NCBI GenBank assembly: GCA_964615365.1
Contig: CAZTOU010000002.1
Span: 124,001-188,000, forward strand
Length of the DNA stretch: 64,000 nucleotides
Reading direction: 5' to 3'
DNA from: CAVXZE01 sp964615365
GTDB lineage: Bacteria > Myxococcota_A > UBA9160 > UBA6930
Made by a program: the position numbers and the translations under genes. Below, in pieces: positions 1-7,820 of the stretch (position 1 is its first letter; each line of letters opens with the position of its first letter). Below the pieces are notes generated by a model, which worked only from the letters and a program-made list of their open reading frames with translations, made no database searches and had not been told where the DNA came from.

Positions 1-1003
1 GGGGATCGTCCCCGTCGGCGCGACGCCGAAGCGCGGGAATCAGGGACGGATCTCCGCTGTTTCCCGCTGCGACGAGCGCGTTCCGGAGCAGTTCCCGAAG
101 GCCCGGGCGTCGCATCGCCGTTCTCCGCGTCGCCTCTCGCCAGCTCTCCTGATCCAGGCTCAGCAGCCACTCGAGGGCGGGGGCACGCCACTCCGCGAGC
201 GGCGCCAGCCGCTCGCGGAGCCGTCTGGGATCCGGGGGCACCCTTCGCTTCGGTCGCGTGTTCCAGGGGCAGACCTCCTGGCAGGCGTCACACCCGAAGA
301 CGCGATTCCCCTGAGCCTCCCGCATCGCTTCCGGAATCGCCCCGCGTTGCTCGATCGTCGCGTAGGAGAGACAGCGGGTGGCGTCGAGGACATAGGGCTC
401 CGGAAACGCGCGGGTCGGGCATGCGTCGAGGCAGGCACGGCAGGTCCCGCAGTGGTCGGGCTCCGCAGAGCTCGCCCGAAGAGCGAGGTCGGTGATCACC
501 ACTCCGAGGAACAGCAGGGAGCCCAGCTCGGGATCGATCAGGCAGGTGTTCTTGCCGATCCATCCCAGCCCGGCGATCGCCGCGTACGCCTTCTCCTGGA
601 CGGGCCCGGTGTCGACGTAGCTCTTGCAGCGGATCGGCCGTCCCGCCAGGACCTGGAGTCCGGTCTCGTAGGCGCGCAGGCGCTCCTGCAGCACCTCGTG
701 GTAGTCATCGCCCCGGGCGTAGCGGGCAACGGCTCCGCGCGCCCCCTCCCCCGGCGCGTCCTCGACTCCCGAGTCGTAGACCAGGGACACGGCGACGATG
801 CTCCGAGCGCCCTCGAGCACCCGTCGCGGATCCACCCGCTCCGGGAGCCGGCGGACCAGGTACTTCATCTCGCCGGCGTACCCGCGCGCGACCCAGCTGC
901 GCAGGAACTCCGTCCGGGGAGTCGGCTCGGCCGGCGCCACGCCCACGCGGTCGAAGCCGAGTTCCGTTCCCAGCGCGAGCACAGCGTCGGTCAGGTCCGT
1001 CAA
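1..1003 (-). CDS. queG: epoxyqueuosine reductase QueG (3' end cut by window edge)
   Basis: Iron-sulfur/cobalamin enzyme that reduces epoxyqueuosine to queuosine in tRNA, in the cytoplasm. The frame read from the TTG at 1003 stays open to base 1, giving about 334 residues; the family is usually 350-380, so only a short C-terminal part is missing. Visible are the N-terminal region ending in VDTGPVQEKAYA and two ferredoxin-like clusters: CGTCRACLDACP near residue 180 and CDACQEVCPWN near residue 240. HEAT-like helices follow (ATRRTAMRRPGLRELLRNAL). The TTG start shares bases with the TGA stop of the upstream exosortase gene (TTGA at 1000-1003), so translation is probably coupled. No ATG exists near this point, which makes the non-ATG start likely. 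Confidence 0.92.
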   Translation of the reverse strand, partial: MTDLTDAVLALGTELGFDRVGVAPAEPTPRTEFLRSWVARGYAGEMKYLVRRLPERVDPRRVLEGARSIVAVSLVYDSGVEDAPGEGARGAVARYARGDDYHEVLQERLRAYETGLQVLAGRPIRCKSYVDTGPVQEKAYAAIAGLGWIGKNTCLIDPELGSLLFLGVVITDLALRASSAEPDHCGTCRACLDACPTRAFPEPYVLDATRCLSYATIEQRGAIPEAMREAQGNRVFGCDACQEVCPWNTRPKRRVPPDPRRLRERLAPLAEWRAPALEWLLSLDQESWREATRRTAMRRPGLRELLRNALVAAGNSGDPSLIPALRRRADGDDP

Positions 1004-1851
1004 CCCGACCTCTCCAGTCGTCGCAGCAGGCCCCCCAGAGCCAGCATCAGGCCACAGGCGACCACATAGGTGAGCAGCCCGGCCGCCTCGTGCGGCGGTC
1101 CGGTGGTCGCGCGCTCGGTCCCGATCTCGATCGCGGCCACGACCGTCGCCACCACCCGCGCCAGGTTGCCCGTCATCGCCAGGGGAACCACCGCCGCATA
1201 CAGGATCAGACGCGAACCCCAGCCCCGAAGCGTGAAGTGCGCGAGGAGCACCGCGAGCGGCAGGAGCGTGATGATCGAAGTCACCCCACTGCACGCCTCG
1301 GCGACGAAGAGGGTTTCGCCACCCGGCAGAATCAGGACGTTCCCATCCCGTGTCACCGGGAACGTGAAGGCCTGGAGGAGCGCGATCGAAGCCGACGAGA
1401 CCACGAGCTGGAGACGCACGATGGCGGGCGTGATCCAGCTCGACGGCGGCGGCACCATGAAGATCAAGAAGCCGACGGGAAACGCCAGCGCCCGGAGCCA
1501 GCGCGCCCCTCGGCTGTAGAGCACCAGCCCGGCCACGGAGGCGACCAGCGCGACGCCCTGGAGCGTGATTTCTCCGGCCATCAGGCCCACGAGATAGGTG
1601 GCGAGCGCGAGCCCCAGAACCCCGAGACCGCGCCGGTCCGGAGCGGCCTCGAGCCCCGCCCGACGGGGACGCTCCCGGTAGAAGGCCCAGAGCGCCACCA
1701 CGGGAACCAGGAAGCCGTGCGAGAGATAGTCGACCCGGGTCCAGACCTGGACGAGCGTCACCAGCGTGGGAGCGAAGACCGCCAGCAGCAGCCCGGCCAG
1801 CAGCCACTCCCGCGGCTGCATGTTCGGCATCACCGTGACCCGGTCCGACAT
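1000..1851 (-). CDS. exosortase/archaeosortase family transmembrane protease
   Basis: Polytopic membrane transpeptidase of the exosortase family, which processes PEP-CTERM-type surface proteins. About 283 residues with roughly eight hydrophobic segments. The family's Cys-Arg-His catalytic set is visible: Cys in EACSGVTS (near 187), Arg in GNLARVV (near 230) and His in PPHEAAG (near 254). I chose ATG 1851 because it leaves room for the divergent DUF502 promoter; ATG 1830 and a longer in-frame ATG at 2007 also exist, and none has a clear ribosome site. It overlaps queG by four bases. No PEP-CTERM substrate or polysaccharide operon lies in the window, so the sorted protein is unknown and the subtype (XrtA or other) is left open. 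Confidence 0.85.
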   Translation of the reverse strand: MSDRVTVMPNMQPREWLLAGLLLAVFAPTLVTLVQVWTRVDYLSHGFLVPVVALWAFYRERPRRAGLEAAPDRRGLGVLGLALATYLVGLMAGEITLQGVALVASVAGLVLYSRGARWLRALAFPVGFLIFMVPPPSSWITPAIVRLQLVVSSASIALLQAFTFPVTRDGNVLILPGGETLFVAEACSGVTSIITLLPLAVLLAHFTLRGWGSRLILYAAVVPLAMTGNLARVVATVVAAIEIGTERATTGPPHEAAGLLTYVVACGLMLALGGLLRRLERSG

Positions 1852-2053
1852 GGTCAGCGGATCGGTCCGATTCCGCGGAAACGTGACATCGAGTAGAAGG
1901 CTAGTCGAAAGGCCGCCCGGGTCCACGTCGACTTCGCCGGCAGGAGGCGTACCCTGCAGGAGTCCGGCCGCTGGCATGGGGCGGTGGCATCCGAGCACGG
2001 CCTCCAATCCCAGGGGCGGCGCCGATACAATACTCCGGCGGGAGGAGAGCCCA

Positions 2054-2752
2054 TTGGTCTCGCGATGGATGACCGGAATCCGCAGGTTCCTCGGCCGCTA
2101 CCTCGTAGCCGGCGTGCTGACCTTCGCGCCCATCGGAATCACGGTCTGGGCGATTGCCTGGATCATCCAGAGGCTCGACAGCCTCTTCCTGCCCCGGGTG
2201 CTTCGGCTTTTCTATCCCCACCTCGAGGAGCCACCCAACGTTCCCTTCCTCGGCGCGATCTTCACCCTCCTCGTGATCCTGCTCTTCGGCGTCGTCGCCC
2301 GCCACCTCTTCGGCCGGGAGATCGTTCGGCTCTGGGAGCGACTGCTCTCCCGGGTGCCGGTCGCGCGAAACATCTACGCCGCGGTGAAGCAGCTCCTGGA
2401 CGCGATCTTCGTCGCTGGCTCGCCGAGCAACTTCCGTCGCGTGGTTCTGGTGGAGTACCCGCGAAGAGGGGTCTACGCGCTGGCCTTCACCACCGGTCCC
2501 TCCCGCGGACCCTTCGAACAGCTCGGGGTAGACGACCTCGTCAACGTGTTCGTCCCCACCACACCGAACCCGACCTCGGGCTTCTACCTGCTGGTGCCGG
2601 AGAGTGATCTGACACCCCTGGAGCTATCCGTGGAGCAGGCCTTCAAGCTGGTGATGTCGGCGGGCCTGGTGGCGCCGGGGGATTCGCCGCCCGGCGAGGC
2701 GCCCGAGAACGCACCCGCGGGAGTGCCCCCCCCCGCTCCCGAGACCCGCTAG
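2054..2752 (+). CDS. DUF502 family membrane protein
   Basis: Conserved inner-membrane protein of unknown function, about 232 residues. It has two hydrophobic segments near residues 13-35 (start of LVAGVLTFAPIGITVWAIAW) and 62-84, then a soluble domain with typical DUF502 signatures: SRVPVARNIYAAVKQ, VLVEYPRRGVYALAFTTG, and VFVPTTPNPTSGFYLLVP. The C-terminus is a Pro/Ala/Glu-rich tail. The start is set by GGAGGAGAG at 2041-2049, which sits five bases before TTG 2054; the next ATG (2069) is too far from that site. The TAG stop shares the palindrome CTAG (2749-2752) with the stop of the convergent small gene. Identification rests on recalled family motifs. Confidence 0.88.
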   Translation: MVSRWMTGIRRFLGRYLVAGVLTFAPIGITVWAIAWIIQRLDSLFLPRVLRLFYPHLEEPPNVPFLGAIFTLLVILLFGVVARHLFGREIVRLWERLLSRVPVARNIYAAVKQLLDAIFVAGSPSNFRRVVLVEYPRRGVYALAFTTGPSRGPFEQLGVDDLVNVFVPTTPNPTSGFYLLVPESDLTPLELSVEQAFKLVMSAGLVAPGDSPPGEAPENAPAGVPPPAPETR

Positions 2753-3042
2753 CCGGCTTCGTCCTGCCCCTTCGACAGGGACGCGGCGCGGCGTTCGCGA
2801 ATCGCCTTGGCGGTGAACCAGATCGCGAGCACCGAGAAGATCGCGGCGCCGACCCGATTGAACTTGATCCACTCCATCTCCGGGTTCAGCCATCCGTCGT
2901 AGATGAACCAGAGCGAGAAGCCGATCAAGAGCACGGGCAGGAAGAAGGGATTGTCGAACGGAGTCGGGGCGTGCTCCTCGTCGGAGTCGGCGTCGCCCTG
3001 GCTCGCGGCGTCCAGATCGCTGGGCTCTTCGCGTTCGGTCAC
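2749..3042 (-). CDS. small two-TM membrane protein, unknown function
   Basis: 97 residues. The N-terminus is acidic and soluble (TEREEPSDLDAASQGDADSDEE). It is followed by a hydrophobic segment near residues 34-53 (FLPVLLIGFSLWFIYDGW), a linker with NPEMEWIKFNR, a second segment near 64-82 and a charged C-terminus (KAIRERRAASLSKGQDEAG). I do not recognise a named family. It converges on the DUF502 gene and shares the CTAG stop overlap with it; the stress-operon regulatory region lies upstream. Both TM segments and codon use look genuinely coding. Confidence 0.7.
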   Translation of the reverse strand: MTEREEPSDLDAASQGDADSDEEHAPTPFDNPFFLPVLLIGFSLWFIYDGWLNPEMEWIKFNRVGAAIFSVLAIWFTAKAIRERRAASLSKGQDEAG

Positions 3043-3132
3043 GGCGCGACCTTAGCAGTTGTCTCCTCGAGGCCGCACAAGCCGCCGTGGGAGGCGACCC
3101 GCCAGGGGGAGCGCGAAGGATCGGGAGACCCC

Positions 3133-3187
3133 GGTGCAGCAGGACGACTGCACCTGAAGCCTCCTCACTGCAGGGCGGTCGCTGCAG
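3133..3187 (+). promoter_or_regulatory. tandem dyads, candidate enhancer (UAS) for the NtrC-type regulator
   Basis: Two dyads of the same design: GGTGCAG-N8-CTGCACC at 3133-3154 and CTGCAG-N8-CTGCAG at 3168-3187. Shared consensus is (C/G)TGCAG-N8-CTGCA(C/G), with centres 34 bp apart, about 74 and 108 bp upstream of the start expected for the sigma-54 promoter at 3226-3240. Spacing and tandem arrangement are what bacterial enhancer-binding proteins use. Binding by the regulator encoded at 5582 is inference. Confidence 0.6.
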
Positions 3188-3195
3188 CGCGGTCC

Positions 3196-3208
3196 TAACC
3201 CCTTGAAT
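3196..3208 (-). promoter_or_regulatory. IHF-like site between enhancer dyads and sigma-54 promoter
   Basis: On the minus strand the sequence reads ATTCAAGGGGTTA, matching the IHF consensus WATCAANNNNTTR at all but one position. It lies between the tandem dyads and the -24 element, where a DNA-bending protein normally helps sigma-54 activation. The site is short and degenerate, so chance occurrence is possible. Confidence 0.4.
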
Positions 3209-3225
3209 TTCCGACGATCCACCCA

Positions 3226-3240
3226 TGGCACGCGGCTTGC
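3226..3240 (+). promoter_or_regulatory. sigma-54 (-24/-12) promoter of the kinase-kinase-regulator-PspA operon
   Basis: TGGCACG-CGGC-TTGC, with GG at 3227-3228 and GC at 3239-3240 separated by ten bases, fits the sigma-54 consensus (TGGCACG-N4-TTGCW) except for the last base. Transcription should start near 3252, about 78 bases before the first kinase. The operon's third gene encodes a sigma-54 activator, which suggests autoregulation. Confidence 0.8.
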
Positions 3241-3329
3241 GATGGCCCCTCCGCATGAGGATCATGGGAATCGGTCGCACATCGGCTCATCATCTCGATA
3301 GGGCCTGCGCGGCGAGGGAAGAAGATCCG

Positions 3330-4475
3330 ATGTCGCCTTCCTGGGATGATTCCGAAAGGGAACGCGGTCGCCGCGGTCGTGGCAGGCCGCGTCTTCGTGA
3401 GCTCGAGCTGGAGCAGCCCGATGCGGCAGATTCCGGCCTCCACCGGGCTCCGGCCTCTCCCCCGGCTTCCCGGCCGCGGCGCAAGGGCCGGCGCAGCCTC
3501 ACACCGGAGGAGCGCGCCTACCGGGAGGCCCGCAGGGCGGCGAACCGGAAGATCGGCTTCCTGAGTCACCTGGTTCCCTACGCCGCCGTCTGCCTCTTCC
3601 TGCTCTTCGTCACGGGGTTCGGGGTGGCGACGATCGTCGCTCTCAGCTGGGGCATCGCGGTCGCCCTCCACTACTTCTTCGCCATCCTCGCACCTCGGCT
3701 GCGGCAGGAGATCATCCAGCACGAGGTGCGGCAGCAGGTTCAGAGCGACGTCTCGGAGCAGAAGAGAACCCTCGAGGGCCGGCACGCGCAGCACGTCGAG
3801 GAGCTCTCCGCCTCCATCGCCCACGAGATCCGCAACCCGATCACGGCAGCCAAGAGCCTGGTTCAGCAGATGGGTGAGGATCCCGCGTCCCCCGACAACG
3901 TCGAGTACGCCAACGTCGCGCTGGAGGAGCTCCAGCGGGTGGAGAAGAGCATCTCCCACCTGCTTCGCTTCGCTCGCGAGGAAGACGTGGAGATCACCGA
4001 CGTCTGCCTGGCGGACGTCGTGGACTCCGCGCTGGAGACCTTCCGCGATCGGATCGCGGAGGCCGGGGTGCGGATCGAGCAGGAGCTGTCCGCGGTCACC
4101 GCAATGCGCGGCGACCCGGACAAGCTGCGGCGGGTGATCATCAACCTGGTGGGCAACGCGCTCGACGCCTTCGAGGGTCAGGACGTCCCCTCCCCTGCGC
4201 TGCAGATCCGCTCCGGAGAGAACCTGGCCGGCACCGAGATCTGGATTCGCGTGAAGGACAACGGGCCGGGCATCACGCCGGAGAAGCTCGACAAGATCTT
4301 CAGCCCCTTCTACACCTCCAAGTCCTCGGGTACCGGCCTGGGGCTCGCCATCTCCAAGAAGCTCGTCGATGCTCACGGCGGCTCGATCGAAGCCCAGTCC
4401 TCCCCCGGCTCCGGGACCGAGTTCTTCCTGACCTTCCCAGCGCACAGCAGCGAGGCGGCGGAGCGCGAGACGTGA
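3330..4475 (+). CDS. 2TM-domain sensor histidine kinase, first of a tandem pair
   Basis: Membrane histidine kinase of about 381 residues. A basic, Arg-rich cytoplasmic N-terminus precedes a 2TM hairpin (residues about 70-118) with the pattern of the 2TM domain family, including WGIAVALHYFF. A short coiled linker leads to HisKA with phospho-acceptor His near 163 in SIAHEIRNP and to the ATPase domain (N box NLVGNALDA near 271, DNGPG near 310, GTGLGLAISKK near 336). There is almost no extracytoplasmic loop, so the signal is probably sensed in or at the membrane. ATG 3330 follows AGGGAAGAAGA; an upstream ATG at 3225 overlaps the sigma-54 promoter and is rejected. It is closely similar to the next gene and heads a five-gene run. 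Confidence 0.93.
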   Translation: MSPSWDDSERERGRRGRGRPRLRELELEQPDAADSGLHRAPASPPASRPRRKGRRSLTPEERAYREARRAANRKIGFLSHLVPYAAVCLFLLFVTGFGVATIVALSWGIAVALHYFFAILAPRLRQEIIQHEVRQQVQSDVSEQKRTLEGRHAQHVEELSASIAHEIRNPITAAKSLVQQMGEDPASPDNVEYANVALEELQRVEKSISHLLRFAREEDVEITDVCLADVVDSALETFRDRIAEAGVRIEQELSAVTAMRGDPDKLRRVIINLVGNALDAFEGQDVPSPALQIRSGENLAGTEIWIRVKDNGPGITPEKLDKIFSPFYTSKSSGTGLGLAISKKLVDAHGGSIEAQSSPGSGTEFFLTFPAHSSEAAERET

Positions 4476-4504
4476 GTCTCCCGCGATCCGACGGAGGCGC
4501 GGCG

Positions 4505-5578
4505 ATGGGGAGGGGCGACCGGGAGAGTGAGCGGATGCGCGAGAAGGGTCGGCATCGCCACCACCGAAGCCGCCGGCGGCGACGCAGGCTGCCGCCCGAG
4601 CCCGAGGCGGATCTGACTCCGGAGGAGCAGGTCTACCGGGAGGCGAGGAGGCACGTGGCCGCCAAGGCGAGGCTGGTCCGCGATCTCATCCGGTACGCGG
4701 TCGTGGTGGGAGTGCTGGCCCTCGTGGCGAGCCGCGCCGCCTGGATCGTCGGAATCTGCTGGGGCGTCTTCCTCGCCGGGAACGTCTTCCGGACCTATGT
4801 CGAGCCCGCGCTGCGCCAGCGTTGGATCGACCGGGAGGTGGATCGCCGACTCGACCGCACCGTCTCCGCCAGCCGGCGCGAGATCGAAGGCGAGCACACC
4901 CGCCGCATCGAGGAGATCTCGGCCTCCCTCGCCCACGAGATCCGCAATCCGATCACCGCGGCCAAGAGTCTGGTTCAGCAGATGGGCGAGGACCCGCGTT
5001 CGCCGGAGAACGTCCAGTACGCCGACGTCGCGCTCACGGAACTGGACCGGGTCGAGAAGAGCATCTCCCACCTGCTTCGCTTCGCCCGCGAGGAAGATGT
5101 CCGGATTTCCGAGATGCGCATGGCCGACGTGATCCCCTCGGCGGTGGAGTCCTTCCGGGACCGTCTCGACCGGACCGGCGTCGAGGTGGCGATGGCGATC
5201 GACGCGAACGGCGCGATGCGCGGGGACCCGGAGAAGCTGCGGCGGGTGCTCATCAACCTGCTCTCGAACGCGCTCGACGCGCTGCTGGAGAGCCAGATCG
5301 ACGAGCCCCGAATCGAGATCCAGAGCGGAGAGAACCTGGCGGGCACCGAGGTATGGCTGCGGGTTCGGGACAACGGCCCCGGGATCGATCCGGAGCGCCT
5401 CCAAGCCATCTTCAGCCCCTTCTTCACCTCCAAGGAGAGCGGCGCCGGCCTCGGGCTCGCGATCTCGAAGAAGGTCGTCGACGCCCACGGCGGGTCCATC
5501 GAGGTCGACTCGACCCCCGACCGAGGCACGGAGTTTCTGCTGACGTTTCCGAAACAGCAAGACCGCGGGAAGGCATGA
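4505..5578 (+). CDS. 2TM-domain sensor histidine kinase, second of a tandem pair
   Basis: Paralogue of the preceding kinase with the same order: Arg/His-rich N-terminus, two close TM segments (ICWGVFLAGNVF in the second), HisKA with His near 142 (SLAHEIRNP), then HATPase boxes (NLLSNALDA, DNGPGID, GAGLGLAISKK). The HisKA region is nearly identical to that of kinase one (HEIRNPITAAKSLVQQMGED), whereas N-termini and loops differ. ATG 4505 is preceded by GGAGG at 4493-4497 with ideal spacing. A GTG at 4472 overlapping the previous stop (GTGA) is the alternative start. The near-identical dimerisation helices raise the possibility of heterodimers (inference). It ends four bases before the regulator gene. 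Confidence 0.93.
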   Translation: MGRGDRESERMREKGRHRHHRSRRRRRRLPPEPEADLTPEEQVYREARRHVAAKARLVRDLIRYAVVVGVLALVASRAAWIVGICWGVFLAGNVFRTYVEPALRQRWIDREVDRRLDRTVSASRREIEGEHTRRIEEISASLAHEIRNPITAAKSLVQQMGEDPRSPENVQYADVALTELDRVEKSISHLLRFAREEDVRISEMRMADVIPSAVESFRDRLDRTGVEVAMAIDANGAMRGDPEKLRRVLINLLSNALDALLESQIDEPRIEIQSGENLAGTEVWLRVRDNGPGIDPERLQAIFSPFFTSKESGAGLGLAISKKVVDAHGGSIEVDSTPDRGTEFLLTFPKQQDRGKA

Positions 5579-5581
5579 TCC

Positions 5582-6979
5582 ATGACGGCACGAATCCTCA
5601 TCGTCGAAGACGAGCGGGCCATCCGGCTCGCGCTCTCCGGCCTTCTGCGCAGGGAGGGACACGAGACCGATCAGGCCCAGAGCGGGGAGGAGGCAATTCG
5701 GGCCCTGGACAGGCAGTCCTTCGACTTCGTGCTGACGGACCTGGCATTGGGCAGCGGAGCGAGCGGAATGGACGTGCTGCGGAGCGCCAAGGAGCTCCAG
5801 CCCGAGACCCCGGTGGTGATGATCACCGCCCACGGCAACGAGAAGATCGCGGTCGAGGCGATGAAGCTCGGGGCCGACGACTACGTCCCCAAGCCCTTCG
5901 ACAACGACGAGATCCGCCTCGTGGTGAAGCGCGCCCTGGAGCGCACCCGACTCGCCCGGGAGAACCGGATGCTCCGCGCCCGGGTCGAGAGGGATTTCGG
6001 TTTCGACAACCTGATCGGCTCCGGGACCGCCATGCAGCGCGTCTTCGAGACGATCCAGAAGGTCGCGGAGACGGACCTGACGGTGCTGATTCGCGGGGCG
6101 AGCGGGACGGGCAAGGAGCTGGTCGCCCAGGCGCTCCACCAGCACAGCTCCCGCAAGAGCCAGCCCTTCGTGGCGGTGAACTGCGCCGCCATCAGCCGGG
6201 AGCTGGTGGAGAGTGAGCTCTTCGGACACGAGAAAGGGGCTTTCACGGGCGCGGACGCGCGCCGCGCCGGGCGCTTCGAGGCTGCGGACGGTGGCACCGT
6301 CTTCCTCGACGAGATCGGCGACATGGCGCCGGAGACCCAGGCCAAGGTACTGCGGGTCTTGCAGGAGCACTCTCTCGAGCGGGTCGGTGGCACCCAGCCC
6401 ATCGAGGTGGATGTGCGCGTCGTCGCAGCGACCCATCGGGACCTGGAGGCGGAGGTCGAGGAGGGCCGTTTCCGCGAGGACCTCTACTACCGCCTCAAGG
6501 TGGTGGAGATCGAGCTGCCGCCGCTTCGAGAGCGCACCGAAGACCTGCCCGCCCTCGTCCAGCGCTTCCTCGACCAGGTGGCGGAACGACTCGGACGCGA
6601 CAAGAAGCGCCTCACCGACCAGGCTCTGGCCCGCCTGATTCGTCACTCCTGGCCGGGAAACGTTCGCGAGCTTCGCAACGTGATCGAGCAGGCCGCCGTG
6701 CTCGCTCCCGGCGAATCCATCGAAGAGGCGGACCTCCATCTCTCCGGAAAAGCCGACGGCGCCGCGGCTCCCGGGACCGATCTCGCCGACGTGCCCTTCA
6801 GCGACGCCAAGAAGCGAGTGATCGAGGAATTCGAGCGCAGCTTCCTGCTGCGCGCGCTGCGAGACAACGACGGAAACATCTCCCGGACCGCGGAGGCGAT
6901 CGGAATGGTTCGCCAGAGCCTGCAGCAGAAGATCCGGGAGCTCGAGCTGCGCGACGAGGACTGGAGAAAGCCCGTCTAG
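5582..6979 (+). CDS. NtrC-type sigma-54-dependent response regulator
   Basis: 465 residues: receiver domain with phospho-acceptor Asp53 (VLTDLALG), AAA+ domain with Walker A GASGTGKE near 172, the sigma-54-contacting GAFTGA loop near 219, FLDEIGD (Walker B) and the arginine-finger region RFREDLYYRLKVVEI. A Fis-type helix-turn-helix ends the protein (DNDGNISRTAEAIGMVRQSL). It activates RNA polymerase carrying sigma-54. Directly downstream of two kinases and upstream of a PspA gene, it is the likely activator of its own operon through the dyads at 3133-3187. It differs from PspF, which lacks a receiver domain. Confidence 0.95.
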   Translation: MTARILIVEDERAIRLALSGLLRREGHETDQAQSGEEAIRALDRQSFDFVLTDLALGSGASGMDVLRSAKELQPETPVVMITAHGNEKIAVEAMKLGADDYVPKPFDNDEIRLVVKRALERTRLARENRMLRARVERDFGFDNLIGSGTAMQRVFETIQKVAETDLTVLIRGASGTGKELVAQALHQHSSRKSQPFVAVNCAAISRELVESELFGHEKGAFTGADARRAGRFEAADGGTVFLDEIGDMAPETQAKVLRVLQEHSLERVGGTQPIEVDVRVVAATHRDLEAEVEEGRFREDLYYRLKVVEIELPPLRERTEDLPALVQRFLDQVAERLGRDKKRLTDQALARLIRHSWPGNVRELRNVIEQAAVLAPGESIEEADLHLSGKADGAAAPGTDLADVPFSDAKKRVIEEFERSFLLRALRDNDGNISRTAEAIGMVRQSLQQKIRELELRDEDWRKPV

Positions 6980-7016
6980 GCGGCGCGCACCCCAGGAACC
7001 ACGGAGGACCCTGACC

Positions 7017-7754
7017 ATGTCACGACGACCCGGATTGATCGCGCGATTCACCGGACTGTTTCGCGGCTGGGCGGCCGGCTGGCTGCGAGATCGCGAGGAG
7101 GAGAGCCCGCGCGCCGTCTACGAGCACGCCATCGCCGAGCGCATCAAGCAGTACCGCGAGCTCAAGGAGGCGGTCGCCGGCATCCTCTACATGAGAAACA
7201 AGCTGGAGGGCGAGCTCGAGCAGCGGCGCAACGAGCTGGCCCGAACCCACGGGGACATTCGCCGGGCCGTCAAGCGCGGCGACGACCAGGTCGGCCTCGC
7301 CCTGATCTCCCACAAGCAGCTCCTGGTGGGTGACATCGAGCGGGCGGAGAGGGAGTACGAGAGCCTGCGAGCCGAGGCCGAGGAGGCCAAGACCAACCTG
7401 ATCCACTTCCGCGAGGAGATCCGGGTCCTGGAAAGGGAGAAGGGGCGAATCGTGGTGACCCTCGCCAACGCGAAGGCGCGCCGTCGCATGACCGAGGCGC
7501 TCGACGGACTCTCGGTGGACGCGGACATGCGCGCCCTCGAGAACGTGCGCGAGCACGTCGCCCGCCTCGCCACCGAGGGCGACCTCGACAAGGAGCTCGG
7601 CACCGACCAGGGGCTCGCGGCCCGTGTCCGCGAGATCCGGGAGGAAGCGAATACCGACGCCGCCAAGAAGGAGCTGGAAGAGATCAAGCGTCAGCTCAAC
7701 CCGGCGGAAATCCCGGCCCGCTCCAGCGAGGTCGCCTCCGCGACGTCGATCTGA
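7017..7754 (+). CDS. PspA/IM30 family membrane-stress protein
   Basis: 245 residues, almost entirely alpha-helical coiled coil. It begins with a basic, amphipathic stretch (MSRRPGLIARFTGLFRGWAA), as PspA proteins use to bind stressed membranes. The helical pattern (ESPRAVYEHAIAERIKQYREL; DDQVGLALISHKQLLVGDIE; REEIRVLEREKGRIV) matches PspA/IM30 in length and layout. It is predicted to be peripheral on the inner face of the cytoplasmic membrane, maintaining membrane integrity. It lies 37 bases after the regulator, preceded by GGAGG, in the same sigma-54-driven run. No pspB, pspC or pspF homologue is visible nearby. Assignment is by pattern, since sequence identity in this family is low. Confidence 0.82.
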   Translation: MSRRPGLIARFTGLFRGWAAGWLRDREEESPRAVYEHAIAERIKQYRELKEAVAGILYMRNKLEGELEQRRNELARTHGDIRRAVKRGDDQVGLALISHKQLLVGDIERAEREYESLRAEAEEAKTNLIHFREEIRVLEREKGRIVVTLANAKARRRMTEALDGLSVDADMRALENVREHVARLATEGDLDKELGTDQGLAARVREIREEANTDAAKKELEEIKRQLNPAEIPARSSEVASATSI

Positions 7755-7820
7755 GTCGCGCGGCTTCGGGGCGCAGCGGTCGCCCCCCGAGCCGCTCTTC
7801 CCCGGTGAGGGAGCACGAAG

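Noticed and set aside
3225..3330. Upstream ATG (3225) as start of the first 2TM kinase
   Set aside because: This ATG lies inside the sigma-54 promoter core and upstream of the expected transcript start, so it would not be on the mRNA; ATG 3330 has a ribosome site.
4373..7051. 892-codon open frame on the minus strand across the second kinase, regulator and PspA start
   Set aside because: Antisense mirror of well-identified genes; its composition is biased and has no recognisable domain.
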